From Streptomyces sp. APSN-46.1 (lineage in GTDB: Bacteria; Actinomycetota; Actinomycetes; Streptomycetales; Streptomycetaceae), in assembly GCF_022815725.1 (NCBI RefSeq), contig NZ_JALGRF010000002.1, positions 992,001 through 1,056,000 on the forward strand: a stretch of 64,000 nt of DNA, written 5' to 3'. Both the position numbers and the translations under genes were made by a program. The notes under the pieces were generated by a model. It did no database searches, was not told the origin of the DNA, and saw only the letters and a list, made by a program, of their open reading frames with translations. The stretch's first letter is position 1, and the number at the start of each line of letters is the position of its first letter. Positions 17,396 to 25,241 of the stretch are shown in pieces.

Positions 17396-18125
17396 GCGTA
17401 CTGCCACTGCCACTGCCACTGCCACTGCCACTGCCGGGGCGGGTGGTGTGGGGGCCGGTATCGGGGCCGATGTCGATGCGGTAGCCGACACCCGGCACCG
17501 TGGCGATGATCCATGGTTCGCCGAGCCGTTTGCGGAGTGCGGAGACGGTGATGCGCACGGCGTTGGTGAGGGGGTCGGCGTTCTCGTCCCAGGCCCGTTC
17601 CAGCAGCTCTTCGGCGCTGACGACCCCGCCCTCGGCGGCGACGAGGACTTCCAGCACGGCGAACTGTTTGCGGGTGAGCGCGACGTAGCGTCCGTCGCGG
17701 AAGACCTCCCGGCGGAAGGGGTCGAGCCGCAGGCCCGCGATCTCGCGGACCGGGGGCCGGGCGTACGCGCGTCTGCGGTCGAGCGCCCTCAGCCGCAGGA
17801 CGAGCTCCCGCAGCTCGAACGGTTTGGTGAGGTAGTCGTCGGCGCCGAGCCCGAACCCGGAAGCCTTGTCGTCGATCCGGTCGGCAGCGGTGAGCATGAG
17901 GATCGGGATGCCGCTGCCGGAGGCGACGATGCGCCGGGCGACCTCGTCGCCGGAGGGGCCGGGGATGTCGCGGTCGAGGACCGCGAGGTCGTAGGAGTTG
18001 ACGCTGAGCAGTTCCAGGGCGGAGTCGCCGTCGCCGGCGATGTCGGCGGCGATCGCCTCCAGCCGCAGACCGTCACGGACGGCTTCGGCCAGGTAGGGCT
18101 CGTCCTCCACGATCAGTACGCGCAT
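17388..18125 (-). CDS. OmpR/PhoB-family response regulator
   Basis: A 245-residue regulator with a receiver domain (acidic pocket 'VEDEP', phosphorylated D51 in 'LAVLDRDIPG', K101 in 'LTKPFELREL') and a C-terminal winged helix ('LTRKQFAVLEVLVAAEGGVV' near residue 150, 'NAVRITVSALRKRLGEP' near residue 188, 'VPGVGYRID'). It ends in a Gly-Ser tail coded by six copies of a 6-bp repeat. It forms an operon with the histidine kinase, whose start overlaps its stop. Targets are unknown. ATG 18125. Confidence 0.94.
   Translation of the reverse strand: MRVLIVEDEPYLAEAVRDGLRLEAIAADIAGDGDSALELLSVNSYDLAVLDRDIPGPSGDEVARRIVASGSGIPILMLTAADRIDDKASGFGLGADDYLTKPFELRELVLRLRALDRRRAYARPPVREIAGLRLDPFRREVFRDGRYVALTRKQFAVLEVLVAAEGGVVSAEELLERAWDENADPLTNAVRITVSALRKRLGEPWIIATVPGVGYRIDIGPDTGPHTTRPGSGSGSGSGSGSTHA
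17400..17435. repeat. Six 6-bp repeats (ACTGCC) coding a Gly-Ser tail
   Basis: ACTGCC is repeated six times in tandem. On the coding (minus) strand this is GGCAGT, giving alternating Gly-Ser at the end of the response regulator. Slippage would change length in steps of two residues and would not shift frame. It lies just upstream of the kinase start codon. Confidence 0.95.
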
Positions 18126-18147
18126 GTCCGAAGCCTAAGCACACGAC

Positions 18148-18858
18148 TCAGCCTGCCGGTGCCAGTGCGGGGCGGGGCTGGTCCGACGGCGCTTGCGCCG
18201 TAGTGCGCCACCGGCGGCGCGACGCCAGCGCGGCCAGCACGGCGCCGGTGGCGTTGACCAGGACGTCGTCCACGGAGGACACCCGGTCCAGCTGGAAGAC
18301 GTACTGCGCGGTTTCGACCAGGACCGAGCAGCCCGCCCCGAGCGCCAGGATCCGCGGCAGGGACGCCAGCGCCGCGAACCGCATCGGGGCGAAGAACCCC
18401 AGCGCCGCGAAGACCAGCAGGTTGCCGACGATCCCGAGCGGCCCCATCGTGACCAGGTCCCGCAGCGGTACCAGGCTCACCCGGGCGGGGACGATGCCGG
18501 CCCCGGCGCCCGGCATCATGGTCATCCAGAGGAACGGCACCGTCCCGTGGACCATGCCCACCTCGGCCAGCGACATCCGCCACGCCGATGTGATGCCGGC
18601 GGCACGTCGGCGGCGCGCCAGAGCCCACGCCACCAGCACGGCCAACGGCAACGCGACCAACGTCATGAGCACCACACCGTTGAACGTGTCGAAGCAGCCG
18701 TGCCACCGCCCGGCCATGCACCTCGGAGCGGACATCATGAGCGGCCCCCGCACGACGGACACGGCGCCCGCCATGCCGAGGATCGCCAGGCCGATGAGCA
18801 CGATCCCGCGCGTGCGGCGGGGCGGTGGCGGTGCTGACAGGGACGCGTTCTGGTTCAT
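18148..18858 (-). CDS. VanZ-like family membrane protein
   Basis: About 236 residues starting at ATG 18858. It has a first membrane helix ('GIVLIGLAILGMAGAVSVV'), several more hydrophobic segments, and the VanZ-like core: 'PLGIVGNLLVFAALGFFAPM', then 'LGAGCSVLVETAQYVFQLDR' and 'SSVDDVLVNATGAVLAAL'. VanZ proteins give low-level teicoplanin resistance in enterococci; the many Streptomyces homologues have no proven role. It lies 22 bp downstream of nothing else on its strand, next to the response regulator gene, and could be part of that regulon. Confidence 0.88.
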   Translation of the reverse strand: MNQNASLSAPPPPRRTRGIVLIGLAILGMAGAVSVVRGPLMMSAPRCMAGRWHGCFDTFNGVVLMTLVALPLAVLVAWALARRRRAAGITSAWRMSLAEVGMVHGTVPFLWMTMMPGAGAGIVPARVSLVPLRDLVTMGPLGIVGNLLVFAALGFFAPMRFAALASLPRILALGAGCSVLVETAQYVFQLDRVSSVDDVLVNATGAVLAALASRRRWRTTAQAPSDQPRPALAPAG

Positions 18859-18981
18859 GCCCCCATTGGAGACGGAGGGCCGTTGCGGTGGCGTATGCGA
18901 TTTTCGATACGCCCGCGATACACGGGATCCCCACACGGCATCCCCACACGGGATCCCCGGCGGATCGACGCCGCCCGGGGG

Positions 18982-19752
18982 TCAGGGTGTTGTCGCGTCC
19001 GAGTTGCGGACCTTGCGGACGTTTTCGTTCAGGCCGTGGTCGGCGCCCTGGGCGCGTTCGAGGGCGACCATGGCGGCGGGGCGGTAGTTGAGGATGTACG
19101 CGCGGCGGGTGTGGTCCGTCGTGTTGCCGCGGGAGGAGTGCAGTGTGCCGCCCGCGTGGGCGACGCCGTGTCCTGCGGGGAGCGGGACGGCGGTGGCGCC
19201 GGGCTCGTTCTCCGAGCCGTCGCACTCGATGTTGCGGCCGTCGCTCGTGGGGCGGTGCGGGCGCAGCGGGAGCTCGTGGGAGCCGCGGACGTACCACATG
19301 CAGCCGTTGTCGGGCGTGGCGTCGTCGAGGGCGATCCAGATCGAGGCGGCGCGGGTGTCGGGGAGATCGATCCAGTACGCCATGTCCTGGTGCCAGGGCG
19401 TGGCGACGTCGGAGTGCGGGTCCTTGTGGATCAGCATGTCGAAGTCGAGGACCGCGTCCTGGCCGATGAGTTCGCGGGCCATGTCGAGGGCGCGCTCGTG
19501 CAGGGGCATCTCGCGCAGTGCCGGGTAGAGGGCGGACGGCCACATGATCTGGGTGATGTTCTCCCGGCCGCCGTCCCGCTCCCCGACGTGGCTGCCGAGG
19601 TCGGAGCGTTTGTCGCCGCTCACTATCGCGCCGCTGAGGAATCGGTCGTAGATCTCGCGGTACGTATCGACCTCGTCCGCGGTGAGGAGTTGGCCGACCT
19701 TTGCGAATCCGTCCTCCTTGAATACTCGTGCCCGATCGTTTCCGGTCTCCAT
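18982..19752 (-). CDS. Phytanoyl-CoA dioxygenase family protein
   Basis: A non-heme Fe(II)/2-oxoglutarate oxygenase of about 256 residues. The iron-binding HxD is in 'TPWHQDMAYWIDL' near residue 123, and the C-terminal part has 'GGTLHSSRGNTTDHTRRAYI', with the distal His and the Arg that holds 2-oxoglutarate. Substrate unknown; in clusters such enzymes hydroxylate amino acids, lipids or sugars. I chose ATG 19752; in-frame GTG 19758 and TTG 19767 lie closer to the GGGGAAGGG ribosome-site sequence and are possible. It is the most downstream gene of the leftward set that includes the LmbU-like regulator and sugar genes. Confidence 0.88.
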   Translation of the reverse strand: METGNDRARVFKEDGFAKVGQLLTADEVDTYREIYDRFLSGAIVSGDKRSDLGSHVGERDGGRENITQIMWPSALYPALREMPLHERALDMARELIGQDAVLDFDMLIHKDPHSDVATPWHQDMAYWIDLPDTRAASIWIALDDATPDNGCMWYVRGSHELPLRPHRPTSDGRNIECDGSENEPGATAVPLPAGHGVAHAGGTLHSSRGNTTDHTRRAYILNYRPAAMVALERAQGADHGLNENVRKVRNSDATTP

Positions 19753-19843
19753 CGTCACCGCGCTCAACCCTTCCCCTCGTGCGAGCGTGAAACAACATGT
19801 CCTTTTCAGATGGTGAAAACGTAGTGAGAGGGATTCGGTGTGG

Positions 19844-20593
19844 TCAATGACCTTGTCGTGGGGTGGAGTTGGTGGCGGAGTTGATGGCTGCGGCGGAAGC
19901 GGAATCCAGGGAGTCGAGTATCCAGTCGGAGAGGTTCCGATCGGCGCGCCGGGCGGCTGCCTCCCACTGGCGGTGGCGTTCCGCGGAGACGGAGAGCCGC
20001 AATTCCGCTGATTCCGCTGATTCCGCTGTTCCTGTTGCCGGGGGTGAGGAGGATGCCTCGGCGCGGATACGGCGGCGCAGTTCGTTGCGGGACCAGCCCG
20101 CCGCCCCGGCGCGGTCCAGCCAGGTGTCCTGGAGGGCCGGGGACATGGCGGCGACTTCCGCGTGGTGCTGCATGCTCAGGCCGGCCCGGCGGCGGTCCGC
20201 CGCGAATTTCCGCGCGATCCAGGCGTAGTTGCGCAGGGTCTGGTAGTCGAGGGACGTGCCGTCGATGGCGTGGCGGTATCGCTCCGGATAGCGGTCCTGG
20301 CCGTAGACCAGCCAGTCGCCCAGCCACCAGGCCGCGGAGTCGGCGGCCGTGGTGAGGGTCTGGCCGATGTGCAGCCAGTCGTCGATGTGCAGCCGGGCGG
20401 GGAGCCGCAGCGAGATCCGGTCCGAACGCAGCGGCGGAGCGCCGGCCGGGGCGCCGCGGCCCGCGGGGATTCCGGCCATGGCGGCGGGGCCGGGGCCGGG
20501 GCCGGACCCAGGGCCGGGGCCTGTGGGTGAAGGGCCCCTCGCGGCACGGCGGGGGGCCGCCTCAACTCGTCTGAGATCACCAGGGCTTCGCAT
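19844..20593 (-). CDS. LmbU-family transcriptional regulator
   Basis: A 249-residue protein with the LmbU-type core: 'DRISLRLPARLHIDDWLHIG' near residue 58, 'SAAWWLGDWLVYGQDRYPER' near residue 86, 'SLDYQTLRNYAWIARKF' near residue 114, and 'MQHHAEVAAMSPALQDTWLD' near residue 141. LmbU is the pathway activator of lincomycin synthesis and binds DNA without a classical HTH signature; relatives occur in many antibiotic clusters. The N-terminus is Gly/Pro-rich and variable. ATG 20593 has AGGAGG four bases upstream and a palindrome (20604-20623) just beyond it. Its presence argues that the adjacent leftward genes form a specialised-metabolite cluster. Confidence 0.9.
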   Translation of the reverse strand: MRSPGDLRRVEAAPRRAARGPSPTGPGPGSGPGPGPAAMAGIPAGRGAPAGAPPLRSDRISLRLPARLHIDDWLHIGQTLTTAADSAAWWLGDWLVYGQDRYPERYRHAIDGTSLDYQTLRNYAWIARKFAADRRRAGLSMQHHAEVAAMSPALQDTWLDRAGAAGWSRNELRRRIRAEASSSPPATGTAESAESAELRLSVSAERHRQWEAAARRADRNLSDWILDSLDSASAAAINSATNSTPRQGH

Positions 20594-20603
20594 CGCGCCT
20601 CCT

Positions 20604-20623
20604 TGATCGACTCGCGTCGATCA
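20604..20623. promoter_or_regulatory. 8-bp inverted repeat at the LmbU-like gene start
   Basis: TGATCGAC (20604-20611) and GTCGATCA (20616-20623) are perfect complements around TCGC. The palindrome lies immediately upstream of the ribosome site of the LmbU-like gene and could be an operator for it. The bound protein is unknown. Confidence 0.55.
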
Positions 20624-20682
20624 TGGTGGCTGCGCCGTCCCGTGGCAAGGTCCAGACCAATCGACTCAGCTATGAGCCCTTC

Positions 20683-22005
20683 TCAGGGTCGCCCCATCGC
20701 CCGGTACTCCCATCCCGACGCCCGCCACCGATCCCCGTCGAGGGCGTGCCGGGCGTCCACGATCCGCCGCTCCGCGACGGCCGCGACCAGGTCCTCGGGG
20801 TCCAGCTCCGCGTACTGGCGCCACTCCGTGAGCAGCAGCACCACCTGCGCGTCCTGCGCCGCCGCCGACGCCGAAGCGGCGCAGTTCAGCAGGGGGTACG
20901 CCTTGCGCACGTGGTCGAGGGCGACCGGGTCGTGTACGGACACCACCGCGCCCTGCCGTTCCAGGGCCGCCGCCACGGCGAGCGCGGGCGAGTCCCGGAT
21001 GTCGTCGGAGTCCGGCTTGAACGCCGCGCCGAGCACCGCCACCTTGCGCCCGTCGAGGGTGCCCCCGACCAGCTCCCGGGCCAGCTCCACCACCCGCTCC
21101 CGGCGGCGCAGGTTGATCGCGTCCACCTCGCGCAGAAAGCCCAGGGCCTGCCCGGCGCCCAGCTCCTCGGCCCGTGTCCACAGTGCCCGGATGTCCTTCG
21201 GCAGGCACCCTCCGCCGAACCCGAGGCCGGGGCGCAGGAACCGCCCGCCGATCCGCTCGTCGAGGCCGAGCGCCTCGGCGAGCCGGACCACGTCCGCGCC
21301 CGCCGATTCGCAGACCTCCGCCATCGCGTTGATGTACGAGATCTTCGTGGCGAGGAAGGCGTTGGCCGCGCTCTTGACCAGCTCCGCCGTCGCGAAATCC
21401 GTCACCACGTACGGGATTTCACCGCCGAGGGGTGCGTACACGTCTCGGAGTGTGCGCTCGGCGTGCTCACTCCGTACGCCGAGCACAATGCGATCCGGTC
21501 GGAGCGTGTCCGCCACCGCGAATCCCTCGCGCAGGAATTCCGGATTCCAGGCGAGTTCCGCTCCGGTGCCCGCCGGCGCCTTCCGCGCTATACGGGTGGC
21601 GAGCCTTTCCGCGGTGCCCACCGGGACGGTGGACTTCCCCACGACGAGGCATTCCCGTACGAGATGGGGGGCGAGGGAGTCGACCGCCGCATCGAGCTGT
21701 GAGAGATCGGCCGCGAATCCGTCGGAACGCTGCGGGGTGCCCAGGCACAGGAAATGCACGTCGCCGAACGCCCCGGCCTCCTCGTAGGAGGTGGTGAAGC
21801 GAAGGCGGCCCGATGCCACGCCCCGCTTCAGGAGATCGCCCAGATCCTTTTCGTGGATGGGGAGTTCGGCCTTGTTGAGGCGGGCGACCTTCTCCGCGTC
21901 GATGTCGAGGGCGAGGACATGGTGTCCCGCCTCTGCCATACAGGCGGCGTGGGTGATGCCGAGGTATCCGCTCCCGATCACCGTCATGCGGTACGGCTTG
22001 GGCAT
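20683..22005 (-). CDS. UDP-glucose 6-dehydrogenase family protein
   Basis: A 440-residue nucleotide-sugar dehydrogenase that oxidises the C6 alcohol to a carboxylate in two NAD+ steps, most likely UDP-glucose to UDP-glucuronate. The Rossmann motif is 'MTVIGSGYLGITHAACMAEA' at residues 7-26. 'KSTVPVGTAERL' near residue 125, 'NPEFLREGFAV' near residue 154, the catalytic Cys in 'GFGGGCLPKD' near residue 264 and 'AFKPDSDDIRDSPAL' near residue 325 all match the family. ATG 22005. It is the third gene of the leftward cluster, after the MFS gene (gap 67 bp), and would supply a uronic-acid nucleotide sugar. Confidence 0.94.
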   Translation of the reverse strand: MPKPYRMTVIGSGYLGITHAACMAEAGHHVLALDIDAEKVARLNKAELPIHEKDLGDLLKRGVASGRLRFTTSYEEAGAFGDVHFLCLGTPQRSDGFAADLSQLDAAVDSLAPHLVRECLVVGKSTVPVGTAERLATRIARKAPAGTGAELAWNPEFLREGFAVADTLRPDRIVLGVRSEHAERTLRDVYAPLGGEIPYVVTDFATAELVKSAANAFLATKISYINAMAEVCESAGADVVRLAEALGLDERIGGRFLRPGLGFGGGCLPKDIRALWTRAEELGAGQALGFLREVDAINLRRRERVVELARELVGGTLDGRKVAVLGAAFKPDSDDIRDSPALAVAAALERQGAVVSVHDPVALDHVRKAYPLLNCAASASAAAQDAQVVLLLTEWRQYAELDPEDLVAAVAERRIVDARHALDGDRWRASGWEYRAMGRP

Positions 22006-22072
22006 GTTCCTGTCCTTCGGTGGTGGGTGGGGTCGTGGGTGGAGTGGTGTGTGGTCAAGGGTGGGACCCGCT

Positions 22073-23341
22073 TCACGCGGGGTCGGGCGTCGCGCGCCGC
22101 AGCCGCCGGATCGGGGCCGTGGCGATCAGCGCCGCCGCGCATCCGGTGCTGACCAGGGCGGCGAGCAGCAGCAGCTCATGGACGCCCGCGACCGAGCTGG
22201 CCGGTCCGGCGATCACCTGGCCGAGCGGGACGGCGAGGATCGAGCCCGCGATCTCGTACGCGGAGACGCGGCCCAGCCGGTCCTCGGGGATCTGGGTCTG
22301 CACGGTGGTCGCCCACTGCACGCCCCAGAACGCCCAGCCGGTGCCGCTGACCGCGTACCCGAGGAGCAGCACCGGCAGTCCGAGGTCCGGGGCGAGGCCG
22401 GCGGCCAGCGGCATCATCGGGAACAGGAACATCGCTATCGCCCCGCCGAACAGCGGCCGCACCGGCCGGATCCGGATGGCGACCAGGCCGCCGAGCACGC
22501 ACCCGGCGCCGAACGCGCCCTCCGCGTAGCCGAACGCGGCGCTCCCGTGCGCCCCGGTGACCGAGGCCGCGCCGAGCGGCACGACCGGGCCCCAGACGAA
22601 GACGCCGAGCACCCACCAGATCAGGATGACCGCCCACAGCCAGGACCGGGAGCGGAACTCGTGCCAGCCGGTCTTCAGGTTCTGCAGGGTGGACGCCGAA
22701 CGGTCCACGGCGTACGCGCCGAGGCGCAGCGCGAGCAGGCTCAGGCCGCTGGCCGCGAAGGTGCCCGCGGTCGCCGCGAAGGCCCAGGCCGGGGAGGCCG
22801 CGGCGACGAGGAGTCCGGCGAGCGCGGGCCCCGCCATGGTGGAGATGCCCTGGGCGACCCGCAGTACGCCGTTGGCCTTCTGCGGGTCGGCGGCGACCTG
22901 CGGGACCAGGCCGTTCACGCCCGGCTGGAACATCGCGGTGGCGAGTCCGCCGAGAGCCGTCACGCCGATGATGAACCACAGTTCGGGCCGCCCGGTCGCG
23001 AAGGCGAAGGCCATCGCGCCGATCAGGGCGCACCGCACGGCATCCGCCGCGATCATCAGCGGCCGCGGGTGGATCTGGTCCGCGAGGACGCCGCCGAACA
23101 CCACGAACAGAGCGAACGCCCCCATCCAGGCGCCCAGGGCGTACCCGACGGCGCTCACCCCGTACCCGAGCGCCAGCATCGCCACGGAGAGTGCGACGGG
23201 CAGCATCGCGTCGCCGAGCAGCGAGGCGATCCGGGCCGTGAAGTAGAGCGTGAAGTTACGCGTCCACAGGGGCGGTCGGGGTGATGGCGGAAGGAAGGTG
23301 GCGGTGGAGCCGGAGGGGGAGCTGGAGGGGGAGTCGGTCAT
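22073..23341 (-). CDS. MFS transporter (EntS-like)
   Basis: A 422-residue 12-helix transporter of the major facilitator superfamily, of the type with 'NFTLYFTARIASLLGDAMLP' at the start of helix 1 and 'QPGVNGLVPQVA' between helices 4 and 5, common among exporters of natural products and siderophores. A low-complexity Ser/Pro N-terminus precedes helix 1. Its ATG lies one base after the stop of the asparagine-synthetase-like gene, so the two are translationally coupled. It is probably the exporter for the product of this cluster. The substrate is inferred from context only. Confidence 0.9.
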   Translation of the reverse strand: MTDSPSSSPSGSTATFLPPSPRPPLWTRNFTLYFTARIASLLGDAMLPVALSVAMLALGYGVSAVGYALGAWMGAFALFVVFGGVLADQIHPRPLMIAADAVRCALIGAMAFAFATGRPELWFIIGVTALGGLATAMFQPGVNGLVPQVAADPQKANGVLRVAQGISTMAGPALAGLLVAAASPAWAFAATAGTFAASGLSLLALRLGAYAVDRSASTLQNLKTGWHEFRSRSWLWAVILIWWVLGVFVWGPVVPLGAASVTGAHGSAAFGYAEGAFGAGCVLGGLVAIRIRPVRPLFGGAIAMFLFPMMPLAAGLAPDLGLPVLLLGYAVSGTGWAFWGVQWATTVQTQIPEDRLGRVSAYEIAGSILAVPLGQVIAGPASSVAGVHELLLLAALVSTGCAAALIATAPIRRLRRATPDPA

Positions 23342-23342
23342 C

Positions 23343-25172
23343 TCAGAGCTCTACCCGTACGCCGTACGTCCGTAGCCAGTCGTCCAGTTGCAGCGCCGTC
23401 TCCAGGACCGCCCGGCCGACCCCGTCCAGCGCCGGCGTGTGCCGCAGGCCGTCCGAGAGCAGCGGCAGGACGGGGCTGTCCCCGGCGCGTACGACAGCGG
23501 CGAGACGCTCCCGAAGGACGCGGTCGTAAGCCGCGTCCCGCAGGTTGGGGTAGGGGGTCTTGACGCGCATGGCGACCCGCTCCGGCAGTACGTCGCGCAG
23601 GGCGGCGCGCAGCACGCTCTTCTCCCGGCCGTCGTGCGACTTCATCGACCAGGGGATGTCGAAGGCGTACGAGAGGAGGCGCGGGTCGGCGAACGGCACC
23701 CGGATGTCCAGGCCCGCGGCCGTGCCGAGCCGGTCGAGCCGGTCGAAGAGCACGCGCGCGTGCCGCGTCAGGGCGAGGTAGGTGACCTCCCGGTGCCGTG
23801 CCTCGGCCGGATCGGCGACGGCCTCGCGCGCGCCCAGCTCGGCGATCGCGTCGCGGTGGCAGTCGCGTTCGTACGCCGCGAGGTCCAGGGACGCGAGCAG
23901 CCCGGCGTCGAAGACGGTGGCCATGCCGTCGAAGCGGCCGCGGCCCTCCTCGACCCACGGGAAGGTGTCGGTGTGCACCCAGCGGTCGAAGCGCTGCCAG
24001 TTGTAGCCGCCGAACACGTCGTCACCGAGCTCACCGGAGAGCGCGACGGGCGCGTACCCGCGGGCGGCGCGGAACAGGCTGAGCAGCGAGGCGTACTGGT
24101 CGCCCTTGTTGATCGGGATGTCGTACGCGGCCAGGACGTCCGCGCGCAGCCTCGGGTCGAGGAGGTCGAGGCCCGCGAGGGAGATCTCGTGGTGGTCGGT
24201 CCCGGCGTGCTCGGCCATCAGGCGCGCGTAGAGGTGGTCCTCGTTGCCCGAAGTGCCGTCCGTGCCCTCGGCGTGCTCGGCGTCCTCGGCGTCCTGGTCG
24301 TTGACCGCGAGGCTGCTGACCGGGCCGGTCCCGAGTTCGCTCGCCGTCCGCGCGGCGAGCGCCGTCAGCGTGCTGGAGTCCAGGCCGCCGGACAGCAGCG
24401 AGGCGGGTGGCTCGCCGCCGGGCCCGAACTGTTCCGCGACCACCGTCTCCAGGAGCTCCCGCACGGTCGCGACGGTCTTGTCCAGGCTGTCCGTGTGCTC
24501 CCCGGCCCGCAGCGCCCAGTACGTCCGCTCGCTCGGCCCGTGCTCCCGGCCGACCCGCACCACGCACCCGGGCCGCACCTCGCGCATGCCCCGGAACATC
24601 GCGTGCCCCGGCACCCGGGCGATGGAGAGGATGTCGCGGAGCCCGCCGGCGTCGACGGCCGGGGTGAACCGGGGGTGCGCCAGGATCGCCTTCGGCTCCG
24701 AGCCGAACAGGACGCCGTGCGCCGTCGGTGCGTAGAACAGCGGCTTCACCCCCATCCGGTCGCGTACCAGGAGCAGCTCCTCGCGGCGCTCGTCCCAGAG
24801 GGCGAAGGCGTACGTGCCCTCGATCCGCTCGGCGCACTCCTCGCCCCACTGCTCGTACGCGCGCAGCACCACCTCCGCCTCGCCGTCGGAGACGAACGCG
24901 CGGCCCAGGGAGCGCAGTTGGGCGCGCAGCGCCTGCGCGTTGCCGAGGCGCCCCGCGTACGTGAGGACGGTGCGGCTTCCCGCGGCATCGCCGGTGGCCA
25001 GCGGCTGCGCGTCGGACGGCGAGGTGCGCCGGTGACCGAGTGCGGCGTGCGTCGACCGCCAGAGCCCTTCGCCGCCCGGACCGCGCCCGGCGAGTGCCGA
25101 GGTCATGGCGGCTATGGGGTCGGGCGTCTCGGCGGTGCGCGCGAAGTCGACCCATCCGGCTATCGCTGACAT
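23343..25172 (-). CDS. Asparagine-synthetase-like amidotransferase lacking the glutaminase Cys
   Basis: A 609-residue AsnB-family protein. The N-terminal Ntn-glutaminase domain is present ('AIAGWVDFAR', 'LSGRLGN'-like region, 'WDERREELLLVRDRMGVKPL' near residue 127), and the C-terminal ATP-binding domain has the PP-loop 'SLLSGGLDSSTL' near residue 259 and 'GYAPVALSGELGDDVFGGYN' near residue 370. The usual MCGI start is MSAI here, so the catalytic N-terminal Cys is replaced by Ser. It therefore probably cannot take ammonia from glutamine and may use free ammonia, an amine substrate, or act as an amide/lactam-forming ligase like beta-lactam synthetase. ATG 25172. It sits between the fusion gene and the MFS gene in one operon. 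Confidence 0.9.
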   Translation of the reverse strand: MSAIAGWVDFARTAETPDPIAAMTSALAGRGPGGEGLWRSTHAALGHRRTSPSDAQPLATGDAAGSRTVLTYAGRLGNAQALRAQLRSLGRAFVSDGEAEVVLRAYEQWGEECAERIEGTYAFALWDERREELLLVRDRMGVKPLFYAPTAHGVLFGSEPKAILAHPRFTPAVDAGGLRDILSIARVPGHAMFRGMREVRPGCVVRVGREHGPSERTYWALRAGEHTDSLDKTVATVRELLETVVAEQFGPGGEPPASLLSGGLDSSTLTALAARTASELGTGPVSSLAVNDQDAEDAEHAEGTDGTSGNEDHLYARLMAEHAGTDHHEISLAGLDLLDPRLRADVLAAYDIPINKGDQYASLLSLFRAARGYAPVALSGELGDDVFGGYNWQRFDRWVHTDTFPWVEEGRGRFDGMATVFDAGLLASLDLAAYERDCHRDAIAELGAREAVADPAEARHREVTYLALTRHARVLFDRLDRLGTAAGLDIRVPFADPRLLSYAFDIPWSMKSHDGREKSVLRAALRDVLPERVAMRVKTPYPNLRDAAYDRVLRERLAAVVRAGDSPVLPLLSDGLRHTPALDGVGRAVLETALQLDDWLRTYGVRVEL

Positions 25173-25190
25173 GCGAGTGGACCTTTCTGC

Positions 25191-25222
25191 TGGCGAGTTG
25201 GCGAGTTGGCGAGTTGGCGAGT
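25191..25222. repeat. Four 8-bp tandem repeats before the AsnB-like gene
   Basis: TGGCGAGT occurs four times in a row, filling most of the 69-bp gap between the fusion-protein stop (25242) and the AsnB-like start (25172). On the mRNA (leftward) it reads repeated ACTCGCCA just before the ribosome site region. Copy-number changes would alter the spacing between the two genes. Confidence 0.9.
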
Positions 25223-25241
25223 TGAGGCGGGTCAGGTCGGG

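Noticed and set aside
17400..17435. Phase-variable switch
   Set aside because: The repeat unit is 6 bp, so copy changes keep the reading frame.
17396..17491. Longer kinase start at 17491
   Set aside because: It would translate the hexanucleotide repeat into poly-Ala-Val with no ribosome site; ATG 17395 gives the usual overlap with the regulator.
23343..25172. Lasso-peptide cyclase as the role of the AsnB-like protein
   Set aside because: No RiPP recognition element, leader protease or precursor peptide gene could be found around it.
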